A stretch of 7,029 bases of DNA from CAMDWQ01 sp964543965 (GCA_964543965.1 CAZJAX010000099.1:1-7029), one strand, 5' to 3'; positions 1 to 6,729 are shown, numbered from the stretch's first letter. A program made the numbers and translations. Notes: a model not told the origin generated them from the letters alone.

Positions 1-96
1 TTCATGATCGCTATCATATCCAGCGTCATGACGCAGGCGTCCAAGGAATTGAATGCACCGCCCGCAAACCCGGCGGCGTCCGTTCAAAAATCTTAA
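1..96 (+). CDS. C-terminal end of an unidentified protein (5' partial)
   Basis: Frame 1 is open from the window edge and ends at TAA 94-96, giving 31 residues. The visible part starts hydrophobic (FMIAIISSV) and ends in an Ala/Pro-rich polar tail (NAPPANPAASVQKS). It may be the end of a membrane helix or amphipathic helix followed by a flexible tail. Third codon positions are rich in G and C, like the genes downstream. Frame 3 is also open here (3-107) but lacks that bias, so frame 1 is preferred. The stop codon overlaps the ribosome binding site of the next gene, which suggests an operon. Too little is present to name a family. Confidence 0.5.
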   Translation, partial: FMIAIISSVMTQASKELNAPPANPAASVQKS

Positions 97-103
97 GGAA
101 AAA

Positions 104-796
104 ATGAACCAAGAAAACACGACAGACATCAGATTTCCGAAGATCCGGCCCGGCTATGTGCTGGGGGCGGTCACGATCGCTTCATATCTCGTGCTGATGC
201 TGACCACAGCAGGAAGACCGCAGACCGGCGGGTCATATACCATTGTCTCGGGCTCTGCCTCGGCGGTGATGATCGTCAGTTTTATCGCGGGTCTTGTTTA
301 TTGGTTGATGAGCGTGTACCGTCTTCATAAAACGCTGAACAATCTAACAAGCGGGACATATCCGATCACGGCGCGGCAGGCGGTAGGGTATCAGTTCATC
401 CCTTTTTTCAATATCTATTGGACGTTCAAATGGCCCGCAGAGATCGCCGACTTCGTGAATCATCTTGAAAGCCGCACGGCGATGAACCGTTACAAATACG
501 GCGTTATACTTTTTGTGGCGTCTATATTTTCGAGGCTGCTTACGGGCATCTCGATCGTAGTCGATTTCGCGGTGTTGTCGCGCCTGATCCAAAAGACTAA
601 GACGGCCGTGGCTGAGCGGGCGATCCCGATCGAGTATGAAAAGCCGAAATATAACGGACGCGCCGCGATGATATGTCTCTGGGCTTTCGTTGCGGTCGTC
701 GTGATCGGTCTCCTGGCCGCGATCGCCATTCCCAACTTTGTCAAAGCACGGAACACAGCAGCCGCCGGCAGCACGGCGTCTACAACGGTCATTTAA
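104..796 (+). CDS. Multi-pass inner-membrane protein with a pilin-like C-terminal helix, function unknown
   Basis: The protein has 230 residues. The start at ATG 104 is chosen because AAGGA (95-99) lies just upstream; an in-frame ATG at 53 would overlap the previous gene and has no such site. Likely membrane segments lie near residues 17-36, 46-68, 131-160 and 187-210. Residues 92-110 (QAVGYQFIPFFNIYWTFKW) resemble the 'IPFFN-YW' core of small bacterial membrane domains of the DUF4328 or GYF-associated kind; this comparison is from memory. The last helix, around residues 197-216 (ending AIAIPNFVKAR), looks like the N-terminal helix of type IV pilins and pseudopilins. Here it sits at the C-terminus and lacks a prepilin peptidase site. 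A short Ala/Ser/Thr tail follows. The gene ends one base before thrS, so it is probably co-transcribed with it. The function is not recognised. Confidence 0.85.
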   Translation: MNQENTTDIRFPKIRPGYVLGAVTIASYLVLMLTTAGRPQTGGSYTIVSGSASAVMIVSFIAGLVYWLMSVYRLHKTLNNLTSGTYPITARQAVGYQFIPFFNIYWTFKWPAEIADFVNHLESRTAMNRYKYGVILFVASIFSRLLTGISIVVDFAVLSRLIQKTKTAVAERAIPIEYEKPKYNGRAAMICLWAFVAVVVIGLLAAIAIPNFVKARNTAAAGSTASTTVI

Positions 797-797
797 C

Positions 798-2540
798 ATG
801 TCAAAAGTCAACGAACAATACACGGACCTCGATAAGCTGCGCCACAGCTGCTCCCACGTGCTGGCGCAGGCGGTGAAGCGCCTTTATCCGGAAGCTAAGC
901 TCGGATTCGGCCCTCCGGTCGAAGACGGGTTCTATTACGACATCGTCCTTCCCAAGACGCTTTCCGAAGAAGACCTCGCGGCCATTGAAAAGGAAATGGC
1001 CAAGATCGTGAAGTCGGATTTTCCTTTCGAAAAACGCATGGTCTCGCCGGACGAAGCGCGCGCGATATTCAAGGCGAAGAACGAGACCTTCAAGCTTGAG
1101 ACGATCGAACAGCTTTCGAAAACCGAGCCGCTTTCTGTCGTCGTCGACGGCGAATTCACCGATCTCTGCAAGTACCCGCATGCGCATTCGACCGGCCTGA
1201 TCACGGCGTTCAAGCTGACGAGCATCGCAGGCGCTTACTGGAAGGGCGACGCGAAAAACCCGATGATGCAGCGCATCTACGGCACCGCGTTTTTTTCCCA
1301 GAAAGAACTCGACGAATTCATCCGCGTCCGAGAAGAGGCTAAGAAGCGAGATCACCGCAAGATCGGCAAAGAGCTTGATTTCTTCTCGATTCAGGAAGAC
1401 GGCGGACCGGGCCTCATTTTCTACCACCCGAAAGGCGCGTTTCTCCGCCACTTGATCGAACAGTTCGTCAAAGAAGAGCACTTAAAGCGCGGCTACAGCT
1501 TCGTGATCGGTCCGCAAATCCTGAAAAGCGACGTATGGATCACGTCGGGGCATTATTCGCATTACAAAGAGAACATGTTCATTTTCAAGACCGAGGACGA
1601 AAAGGAATATGCGATCAAGCCGATGAACTGCCCCGGGCACATGTTGATCTTCAAGACCAAGATCCGCAGCTACCGCGACCTGCCGCTCCGTTTTTTCGAG
1701 CTGGGCAACGTCTGCCGCAACGAAAAATCCGGCGTACTTCACGGACTTCTGCGCGTACGCAACTTCACGCAGGACGACGCGCATATTTTTTGCACAGTCG
1801 AGGGATTCCAGAAGGAGATCGAGAACGTCGTAGATTTCGTATTCTTCACGCTCGACACGTTCGGTTTTAAAAACCTCGAGATCGAGATCAGCACCCGGCC
1901 CGAAGGCTCGATCGGCACCGATGAGGACTGGGAGCGGGCGACCGGGGCGCTGAAAGGCGCTCTCGACGCGAAAAAAGTCGCCTATAAGATCTGTGAAGGC
2001 GAAGGCGCGTTCTACGGGCCGAAAATTGATATCAAGATCAAGGATGCTTTGGGCCGTTCCTGGCAGTGCAGCACCATCCAATGTGATTTTGCACTTCCGG
2101 AGCGTTTTGATCTAGAATATACGGGATCCGACGGCAACAAGCACCGCCCCGTCATGCTGCACCGCGCGATCCTCGGAAGCGTCGAGCGCTTCATGGGCAC
2201 GCTGCTCGAGCATTACTCCGGCGCGATGCCGCTCTGGCTTTCTCCGGTTCAGGTAAGCCTGATCCCGGTCAAAGATACGCACCAGGAGTTTGCCGAAAAA
2301 ATATCGGCCCATATGAAGGCCGCGGGGCTGCGCGTGGAGATCCAGGGACCCTCGGATACGCTCGGAGCCAGGATACGCACCGCGCAGACCGAAAAAACGC
2401 CTTACATGATCGTCTTAGGAGACAAGGAGATCCAGGCCGGCAAGATTGCGGTCCGGTCGAGAGCGGGGGGCGATCTGGGCGCCATGACGCTCGAGGATTT
2501 CTTCAAAAGAACAAACGCAGAGCTCGAAGCGCGAACCTGA
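798..2540 (+). CDS. thrS: Threonyl-tRNA synthetase lacking the TGS domain
   Basis: This cytosolic class II synthetase attaches threonine to tRNA-Thr and removes mischarged serine. The protein has 580 residues, against about 640 for E. coli ThrRS. It begins directly at the editing domain, with His16 and His20 (HSCSH), then Cys124 and His128 (CKYPH, where most family members have CRGPH). The catalytic core keeps the expected zinc ligands Cys278 (MNCPGH), His329 (DDAHIF) and His455 (MLHRAILG). It also keeps motif 2 Arg307 (CRNE) and motif 3 Arg464 (VERFMG). The anticodon-binding domain spans roughly residues 483-580. The roughly 60-residue N-terminal TGS domain is absent, and the gene upstream leaves no room for it. 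ATG 798 is chosen because it aligns with the start of the editing domain; ATG 738 would overlap the upstream gene by 59 bases. There is no clear Shine-Dalgarno site, so translation may be coupled to the upstream gene, whose stop is one base away. Confidence 0.97.
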   Translation: MSKVNEQYTDLDKLRHSCSHVLAQAVKRLYPEAKLGFGPPVEDGFYYDIVLPKTLSEEDLAAIEKEMAKIVKSDFPFEKRMVSPDEARAIFKAKNETFKLETIEQLSKTEPLSVVVDGEFTDLCKYPHAHSTGLITAFKLTSIAGAYWKGDAKNPMMQRIYGTAFFSQKELDEFIRVREEAKKRDHRKIGKELDFFSIQEDGGPGLIFYHPKGAFLRHLIEQFVKEEHLKRGYSFVIGPQILKSDVWITSGHYSHYKENMFIFKTEDEKEYAIKPMNCPGHMLIFKTKIRSYRDLPLRFFELGNVCRNEKSGVLHGLLRVRNFTQDDAHIFCTVEGFQKEIENVVDFVFFTLDTFGFKNLEIEISTRPEGSIGTDEDWERATGALKGALDAKKVAYKICEGEGAFYGPKIDIKIKDALGRSWQCSTIQCDFALPERFDLEYTGSDGNKHRPVMLHRAILGSVERFMGTLLEHYSGAMPLWLSPVQVSLIPVKDTHQEFAEKISAHMKAAGLRVEIQGPSDTLGARIRTAQTEKTPYMIVLGDKEIQAGKIAVRSRAGGDLGAMTLEDFFKRTNAELEART

Positions 2541-2562
2541 TCTTTCGCCTGCTCTCAAAACC

Positions 2563-2570
2563 AAGGGAGG
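2563..2570 (+). promoter_or_regulatory. Ribosome binding site that sets the ATT start of infC
   Basis: AAGGGAGG is the strongest Shine-Dalgarno site in the window. It lies 6 bases before ATT 2577. No in-frame ATG, GTG or TTG lies between the thrS stop and GTG 2721, which is deep inside the IF3 N-domain. The site and its spacing therefore support the non-standard start. Confidence 0.88.
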
Positions 2571-2576
2571 TTTTTC

Positions 2577-3086
2577 ATTTCTAAGAACACGACGCGTATC
2601 AATGACGGGATCCGAGTCCCGCAGGTAAGACTGATAGACCAAGACGGCAATCCGGCAGGAGTCGTCACGATCCAGGAGGCGCTGAAGCTGTCGCGCGAAG
2701 CGGAGCTGGATCTCGTAGAGGTGGCCGCGCAGGCTGTCCCGCCTGTCTGCCGCATCATGGATTTCAGCAAGTTCAAGTACGACCAGGAAAAGAAAGAAAA
2801 AGAAGCCCGGAAGAAACAGAAAGTGATCCACCTGAAGGAAGTGAAGTACCATCCCTTCATTGAGGAAAACGACTATCAGGTCAAGCTGCACCACATCGAG
2901 CGCTTTCTGAAAGAAGGCGACAAGGCCAAGATCACGATGGTGTTCCGCGGCCGCGAAATGAACTATATCGATAAGGGAAGGAAAGTCTTGGAGCGTCTCG
3001 CCCAGGACCTCGCCCCGCTGGGCGAAGTCGAAAAGGCGCCGCTGCTGGAAGGCAAAATGATCACGATGATCGTGATGCCCAAATAA
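2577..3086 (+). CDS. infC: Translation initiation factor IF-3, ATT start codon
   Basis: IF3 binds the 30S subunit, keeps it apart from 50S and checks start-codon and initiator-tRNA pairing. From ATT 2577 the product has 169 residues, slightly shorter than E. coli IF3 (180). The N-domain covers about residues 5-65, with TRINDGIRVPQVRLID at the start and PPVCRIMDFSKFKY at 55-68. A Lys/Glu-rich linker helix follows (about 66-88). The C-domain covers about 88-169, with KAKITMVFRGREM at 116-128. Calling the gene from GTG 2721 would cut away most of the N-domain, so the ATT start is well supported. Rare AUU starts are a known trait of infC in many bacteria: IF3 discriminates against them and so represses its own synthesis. 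The same feedback is inferred here. The gene lies 36 bases after thrS and 25 before rpmI. Confidence 0.96.
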   Translation: MSKNTTRINDGIRVPQVRLIDQDGNPAGVVTIQEALKLSREAELDLVEVAAQAVPPVCRIMDFSKFKYDQEKKEKEARKKQKVIHLKEVKYHPFIEENDYQVKLHHIERFLKEGDKAKITMVFRGREMNYIDKGRKVLERLAQDLAPLGEVEKAPLLEGKMITMIVMPK

Positions 3087-3111
3087 CGTCAATAAGAAAC
3101 ACGAGGAAGAT

Positions 3112-3309
3112 ATGCCAAAGCTGAAAACCAACAAGTCCGTAGCAAAGCGCTTGAGAAAAACCAAGACCGGTAAATTCAAGAAGTCGCGCGCGGGAAAGAG
3201 ACATCTTTTAAACACCAAGTCATCGAAGCGCAAACGCCAGCTCAGAGGAGCTGATTATGTGGATTCGACGTTCAATAAGCAGATAAGGAGATTGCTTCCG
3301 TATGCCTAA
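3112..3309 (+). CDS. rpmI: 50S ribosomal protein L35 (bL35)
   Basis: L35 is a small, very basic protein of the large ribosomal subunit. The product has 65 residues, the usual family length. It carries the typical start MPKLKTNKSVAKRLRKTKTGK, the central RAGKRHLLNTKSSKRKRQLR and the end RRLLPYA. The start at ATG 3112 is supported by GAGG at 3103-3106. The last 8 bases overlap the start of rplT in another frame, so the two ribosomal proteins are probably translationally coupled. In E. coli, L20 represses this pair by binding mRNA. I cannot see an L20 operator in the short space upstream, though one could be hidden within infC. Confidence 0.97.
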   Translation: MPKLKTNKSVAKRLRKTKTGKFKKSRAGKRHLLNTKSSKRKRQLRGADYVDSTFNKQIRRLLPYA

Positions 3310-3649
3310 AGCAAAAACAGTCCCGGCAGGCCGGGCCAGAAGAAAGAAATTCTTAAAACGGGCGAAGGGTTTCGTCGGCGGACGCCGCAAACTCTACCGC
3401 ACGGCGCGAGAGACCGTGCAGCGCGCGATGGCGTTTGCGACACGCGACCGCCGCGATTCTAAGTCGGTCATCCGCAAACTGTGGATCACCCGTATTTCCG
3501 CGGGAGCCGCGGACAACGGATTGACTTACAGCAAGCTGATCGGCGGCCTTAAAAAAGCCAAAGTAGAGATCGACCGCAAGATCATGGCGGATCTCGCCAA
3601 CAGCGAGCCGAAGGTTTTTGCCGAAATCTGCAAAATAGCCAAAGCTTAA
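3302..3649 (+). CDS. rplT: 50S ribosomal protein L20 (bL20)
   Basis: L20 binds 23S rRNA early in 50S assembly. The product has 115 residues, close to the usual 115-120. The N-terminal basic extension runs over about residues 1-60 (GRARRKKFLKRAKGFVGGRRKLYR) and leads to the hallmark RDRRDSKSVIRKLWITRIS at 49-67. The globular part holds NGLTYSKLIGGLKKA at 72-86 and EIDRKIMADLA at 89-99. ATG 3302 is preceded by AAGGAG at 3285-3290, inside the end of rpmI. This is the last gene before the 68-base gap and stem-loop, so it may mark a change in expression level between the ribosomal proteins and pheST. Confidence 0.97.
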   Translation: MPKAKTVPAGRARRKKFLKRAKGFVGGRRKLYRTARETVQRAMAFATRDRRDSKSVIRKLWITRISAGAADNGLTYSKLIGGLKKAKVEIDRKIMADLANSEPKVFAEICKIAKA

Positions 3650-3666
3650 TACCGCTTAAATAAGAA

Positions 3667-3703
3667 GCAAACACCAGGCAAGACAACTTGCCCTGGTGTT
3701 TGC
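3667..3703 (+). terminator. Strong stem-loop between rplT and pheS; possible weak terminator or processing site
   Basis: The arms 3667-3682 and 3687-3703 pair over 16 base pairs, with one bulged C (3691) and an ACAA loop (3683-3686). Only three Ts follow (3705-3707), so this is not a classical rho-independent terminator. pheS has its own ribosome binding site just after the hairpin, so some read-through is expected. Plausible roles are partial termination, RNA processing, or a stabilised 3' end for the ribosomal protein message. In E. coli this gap holds the pheM leader peptide and attenuator. Here 68 bases are too few for that arrangement, and no Phe-rich reading frame is visible. Confidence 0.6.
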
Positions 3704-3708
3704 CATTT

Positions 3709-3713
3709 AGGGG
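3709..3713 (+). promoter_or_regulatory. Ribosome binding site of pheS
   Basis: AGGGG lies 4 bases before ATG 3718 and just 5 bases after the stem-loop. It favours this start over in-frame TTG 3688, which lies within the stem and would add ten residues unlike any PheS start. Confidence 0.7.
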
Positions 3714-3717
3714 ATCG

Positions 3718-4698
3718 ATGATAGAAGACCTAAAAAAACTCGAGAAAGACGCTCAGGCCGAGATCGCCTCGCTCACAGAGCCGAAGGCGTTCGAAGAGAC
3801 CAAGATCCGATACCTCGGCCGTAAAGGGCTTTTGGCCGTGATATCCGCCCGTATGAGCGAAGTGCCCGCCGACCGCAAGCGCGAGGCCGGGCAGGAGCTT
3901 AACCGAGTGAAGACTGCCATCGAGTCCCTCTTTTCCGAAAAACAAAACAGTCTGGGTGCCGCTTCGGGCCCCGCCGCTAAAAAGATCGACGTGACGATGC
4001 CCGGCGCATTTTACGCTCCCGGCACGCTTCATCCTCTGACGCATGTGACGATGGATATCGTCGCGATCTTCCGCACGCTAGGATTCTGTCTCGTCGAAGG
4101 ACCCGAGGCGGAGACCGAATACTACAATTTTGAAGCGCTCAATATTCCCTTAAATCATCCCGCGCGCGATAGTTTCGACACTTTTTACCTCGATAGCGGC
4201 CGCTTGCTCCGAAGCCAGACATCGCCGGTGCAGGTGCGCGTGATGGAAAAGACCAAGCCGCCGCTCAAGATCATCGCCCCGGGGAAAGTGTACCGCCCGG
4301 ACGCGACGGACGCGACACATTCATTTATGTTCCACCAGATCGAGGGTCTCATGGTCGACGAGGGCGTAAGTTTCGCTCACTTAAAGGGCGTCCTTTTCGC
4401 TTTTGCGCAGAAATTTTTCGGAGAGGGCACCAAGCTCCGCTTCCGTCCCCATTTTTTCCCGTTCACAGAGCCCTCGGCCGAGATCGATATCTGGTCTGAG
4501 CAGAGAAATTCCTGGCTCGAGGTGCTCGGCGCCGGCATCGTGCATCCGCATGTCCTGCGCTCGGTGAAGATCGATCCCGAAAAATATACCGGCTTCGCGT
4601 TCGGTATGGGCGTCGAGCGGTTGGCGATGCTCAAATACGGCGTCGAGGACATCCGCATGTTTTACGAAAATGATCTGCGTTTCCTGAGGCAGTTTTAA
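3718..4698 (+). CDS. pheS: Phenylalanyl-tRNA synthetase alpha subunit
   Basis: PheS is the catalytic subunit of the cytosolic (alpha-beta)2 PheRS, which charges tRNA-Phe. The product has 326 residues; the E. coli protein has 327. An N-terminal coiled-coil arm that contacts tRNA spans about residues 1-85. The class II core follows: LHPLTHVTMDI at 104-114 (motif 1 region), RLLRSQTSPVQVRVM at 162-176, and YRPDATDATHSFMFHQIEG at 192-210 (motif 2). Next come FRPHFFPFTEPSAEIDIW at 242-259, WLEVLGAGIVHPHVL at 266-280 and GFAFGMGVERLAMLKYG at 292-308 (motif 3). Ala294 sits at the position known to set the size of the phenylalanine pocket. The C-terminus (YENDLRFLRQF) is typical, so the gene appears complete and normal. 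It abuts pheT with no spacer, which fits equal production of the two subunits. Confidence 0.98.
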   Translation: MIEDLKKLEKDAQAEIASLTEPKAFEETKIRYLGRKGLLAVISARMSEVPADRKREAGQELNRVKTAIESLFSEKQNSLGAASGPAAKKIDVTMPGAFYAPGTLHPLTHVTMDIVAIFRTLGFCLVEGPEAETEYYNFEALNIPLNHPARDSFDTFYLDSGRLLRSQTSPVQVRVMEKTKPPLKIIAPGKVYRPDATDATHSFMFHQIEGLMVDEGVSFAHLKGVLFAFAQKFFGEGTKLRFRPHFFPFTEPSAEIDIWSEQRNSWLEVLGAGIVHPHVLRSVKIDPEKYTGFAFGMGVERLAMLKYGVEDIRMFYENDLRFLRQF

Positions 4699-6729
4699 AT
4701 GAAACTTCCCGTTTCCTGGCTTAAAAAATACATCCCGGTGGGCCTCTCGCCAGAAGCGCTCGAGGAAAAACTCACGATGTCCGGCTCCAAGGTCGAGGCC
4801 GTCGAGATGAAGGGCTCCGAGGCCGTCATCGAGATCGAGGTCACGACCAATCGTCCGGACTGCCTGTCGGTGCTCGGCCTCGCGCACGAAGTATCGGCGC
4901 TGACAGGAAAAAAAGTCACGGTCCCTAAAGGCTATTTCACGAAAGAGACCGCGGCGAAAAGATCCCCCGCTTTCCTGATCTCCGTCGAGGACAAAAAGGC
5001 CTGCCCGCTATACACGGCGCGTCTATTAAAGAACGTTTCCATCAAGCCCTCTTCTTCTGATACGCAGAAGCTTCTCGAGCTTACCGGCACGCGCGCGATT
5101 TCCAACGCAGTCGACGCGACCAATTTTGTGCTGTTCGAGTGCGGACAGCCGCTTCATGCGTTCGATTTCGACAAGGTGCGCGGCGGAAAGATCGTCGTTC
5201 GTTTTTCGAGAAAAGGGGAAAAGTTCCTCGGCATCGACGGCGTGGAGCACGAGCTCGATGCTGAAACGCTTGTCATCGCCGACGCCGAACGTCCCATCGC
5301 CATCGCCGGCGTCATGGGCGGCAAACTCACCGAAGTCACGAGCTCGACGAAAAATATTCTTCTGGAGTCCGCGTACTTCGACCCGGCGCTGGTGCGCCAG
5401 GCCTCCAAAAAATACCGCATTTCTACCGACTCGAGTTACCGTTTTGAGCGCGGTGTCGATCCAGCGCTCGTGAAGCCTGCCTCCGCCCGCGCTAAGGAGC
5501 TCATCTTGGCCGACGGCGGGGAAGACGCCTCTGGACTTGTCGAGGCCAACACGCTCGGTTCCAAGAAGGCCAAGCCCGTCACGCTGCGCGTCGCCCGGGT
5601 CGAAGCGCTTTTGGGTATGAAAGTGTCCCAGGCCCGTATATTAGGCATTCTGAAGAGCCTTTGTATCCCGGCCAAGGCTTCAGGCAAGGAAAAGATCATC
5701 GTGTCGCCCGATACCTTTCGCCGGGATATCACAGAGGAGGCCAACCTGATCGAGGAGGTGCTCCGCATCGAGGGTTTCGACAAGATCCCCGTCGTTATCC
5801 CGCCTACCCGGCACGTCCTTAAGACCCCGGAAGACGCAAAAGCTCTCCGGACCCTGGAATTGAAGAAATTCATGGCAGCCCTTGGATTTTCGGAGATTAT
5901 GACGTATAGTTTAGTTTCATCCAAGCTGTTGAAAGAGGCCGGTTTTGACCCCGGCAAGGCTCACCGCGTCGTCAATACGATCAGCGCGGGGCAGGAGTTT
6001 TTCCGGCCGTCCTTGGCGCCCGGAATGCTCGAGGCTGCGATGTTCAACGTGAACCGCAAAATGTCATCGCTCAAGCTTTTTGAGATCGGAAATGTTTACG
6101 GGGACGGCCTTGAAGAAACGTCCCTGTCCGTCCTTTTTTCAGGGCTCGCCGAAAACTACTGGCAGAAAAAGACCGAAGCTTCTTTCTACGGCCTTAAAGG
6201 CGCGCTGGAAAATATTTTGAAGTTTGCCGGAACAGAAGCCGCGGAGTGGAAAGACGGCCCTGCATCCGGAACGTTTGACCAGGTTGTGGAGCTTTGCATC
6301 GCAGGGAAGGCCGCCGGGCGGATCGGGATCGTTTCCGCCGCCGCGCAGAAAAATTTTGATATCCCGCATCCGGTCTATTTCGCGGAACTGTCTCTGGACA
6401 AGATCTTTAGATCTCCGGGACGATCGGTGCGCGTGAAGCCGGTTCCGAAGTTTCCGGTCGTGAGGCGCGACCTGGCGTTCGTGCTCGATGAAAGCGTCCG
6501 GGTCTCGGATCTGGAGGCCGAAATGCGGAAGGCAGCAGCCCCTTACCTGCAGGACGCTGTTTTGTTCGATCAGTATATAGGGAAGAACATCGCTCCCGGA
6601 AAGCGGAGCCTGGCGTTCTCTCTGGCGTACCAGAAGGACACCGGGACATTTACTGACGAAGAGATCGCGGGTCTTCAGGAACGCGTGGGTGCCGCGCTCA
6701 AAAGCCGGTATGCCGTGGAATTCCGTTGA
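4699..6729 (+). CDS. pheT: Phenylalanyl-tRNA synthetase beta subunit lacking the tRNA-binding OB-fold domain
   Basis: PheT completes PheRS, edits mischarged Tyr-tRNA-Phe and helps bind tRNA. The product has 676 residues, against about 800 for the usual bacterial form. The N-terminal B1 part is present (MKLPVSWLKKYIPVGL, TMSGSKVEAVE). It passes near residues 38-45 straight to EIEVTTNRPDCLSVLG, so the EMAP-II-like OB domain (TRBD) is missing. The B3/B4 editing domain spans about 90-285. It has AVDATNFVLFECGQPLHAFD (137-156), IAGVMGG (202-208), LLESAYF (221-227) and SSYRFERGVDPA (245-256). B5 spans about 290-365, with RRDITEEANLIEEVLRIEGFD at 341-361. A catalytic-like core follows, then an FDX-ACB anticodon-binding domain at about 582-676 (PKFPVVRRDLAFVL). 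The frame is intact throughout, so the short length is a clean domain absence and not decay. TGAGG at 4685-4689 serves the start. Confidence 0.97.
   Translation: MKLPVSWLKKYIPVGLSPEALEEKLTMSGSKVEAVEMKGSEAVIEIEVTTNRPDCLSVLGLAHEVSALTGKKVTVPKGYFTKETAAKRSPAFLISVEDKKACPLYTARLLKNVSIKPSSSDTQKLLELTGTRAISNAVDATNFVLFECGQPLHAFDFDKVRGGKIVVRFSRKGEKFLGIDGVEHELDAETLVIADAERPIAIAGVMGGKLTEVTSSTKNILLESAYFDPALVRQASKKYRISTDSSYRFERGVDPALVKPASARAKELILADGGEDASGLVEANTLGSKKAKPVTLRVARVEALLGMKVSQARILGILKSLCIPAKASGKEKIIVSPDTFRRDITEEANLIEEVLRIEGFDKIPVVIPPTRHVLKTPEDAKALRTLELKKFMAALGFSEIMTYSLVSSKLLKEAGFDPGKAHRVVNTISAGQEFFRPSLAPGMLEAAMFNVNRKMSSLKLFEIGNVYGDGLEETSLSVLFSGLAENYWQKKTEASFYGLKGALENILKFAGTEAAEWKDGPASGTFDQVVELCIAGKAAGRIGIVSAAAQKNFDIPHPVYFAELSLDKIFRSPGRSVRVKPVPKFPVVRRDLAFVLDESVRVSDLEAEMRKAAAPYLQDAVLFDQYIGKNIAPGKRSLAFSLAYQKDTGTFTDEEIAGLQERVGAALKSRYAVEFR

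Noticed and set aside
3..107. Alternative frame at the left edge, ending at TGA 105-107 with an ATGA overlap to the next gene
   Set aside because: It lacks the G/C bias at third codon positions seen in frame 1 and in the other genes. It cannot be excluded on 35 codons.
738..797. Upstream ATG that would lengthen ThrRS by 20 residues
   Set aside because: The added residues (MSKHGTQQPPAARRLQRSFN) do not resemble a TGS domain and overlap the preceding gene.
344..823. Minus-strand open frames opposite the first membrane protein and the thrS start
   Set aside because: The products are compositionally odd (Arg/Asp-rich repeats of reversed codons) and lie opposite a coherent membrane protein gene with a good ribosome binding site.
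2538..2576. thrS and infC are in the same frame, with only one TGA between them, hinting at read-through fusion
   Set aside because: infC has its own excellent ribosome binding site, and such a fusion is not known to me. One open 36-base spacer is expected fairly often by chance.
2415..3233. Long minus-strand open frame (272 codons) across infC and rpmI
   Set aside because: It lies opposite strongly supported translation genes and its product has no recognisable family features. It is a codon-bias shadow.
3650..3717. pheM-type leader peptide and attenuator
   Set aside because: There is no short open frame with repeated Phe codons, and the space is too small for the alternating hairpins.
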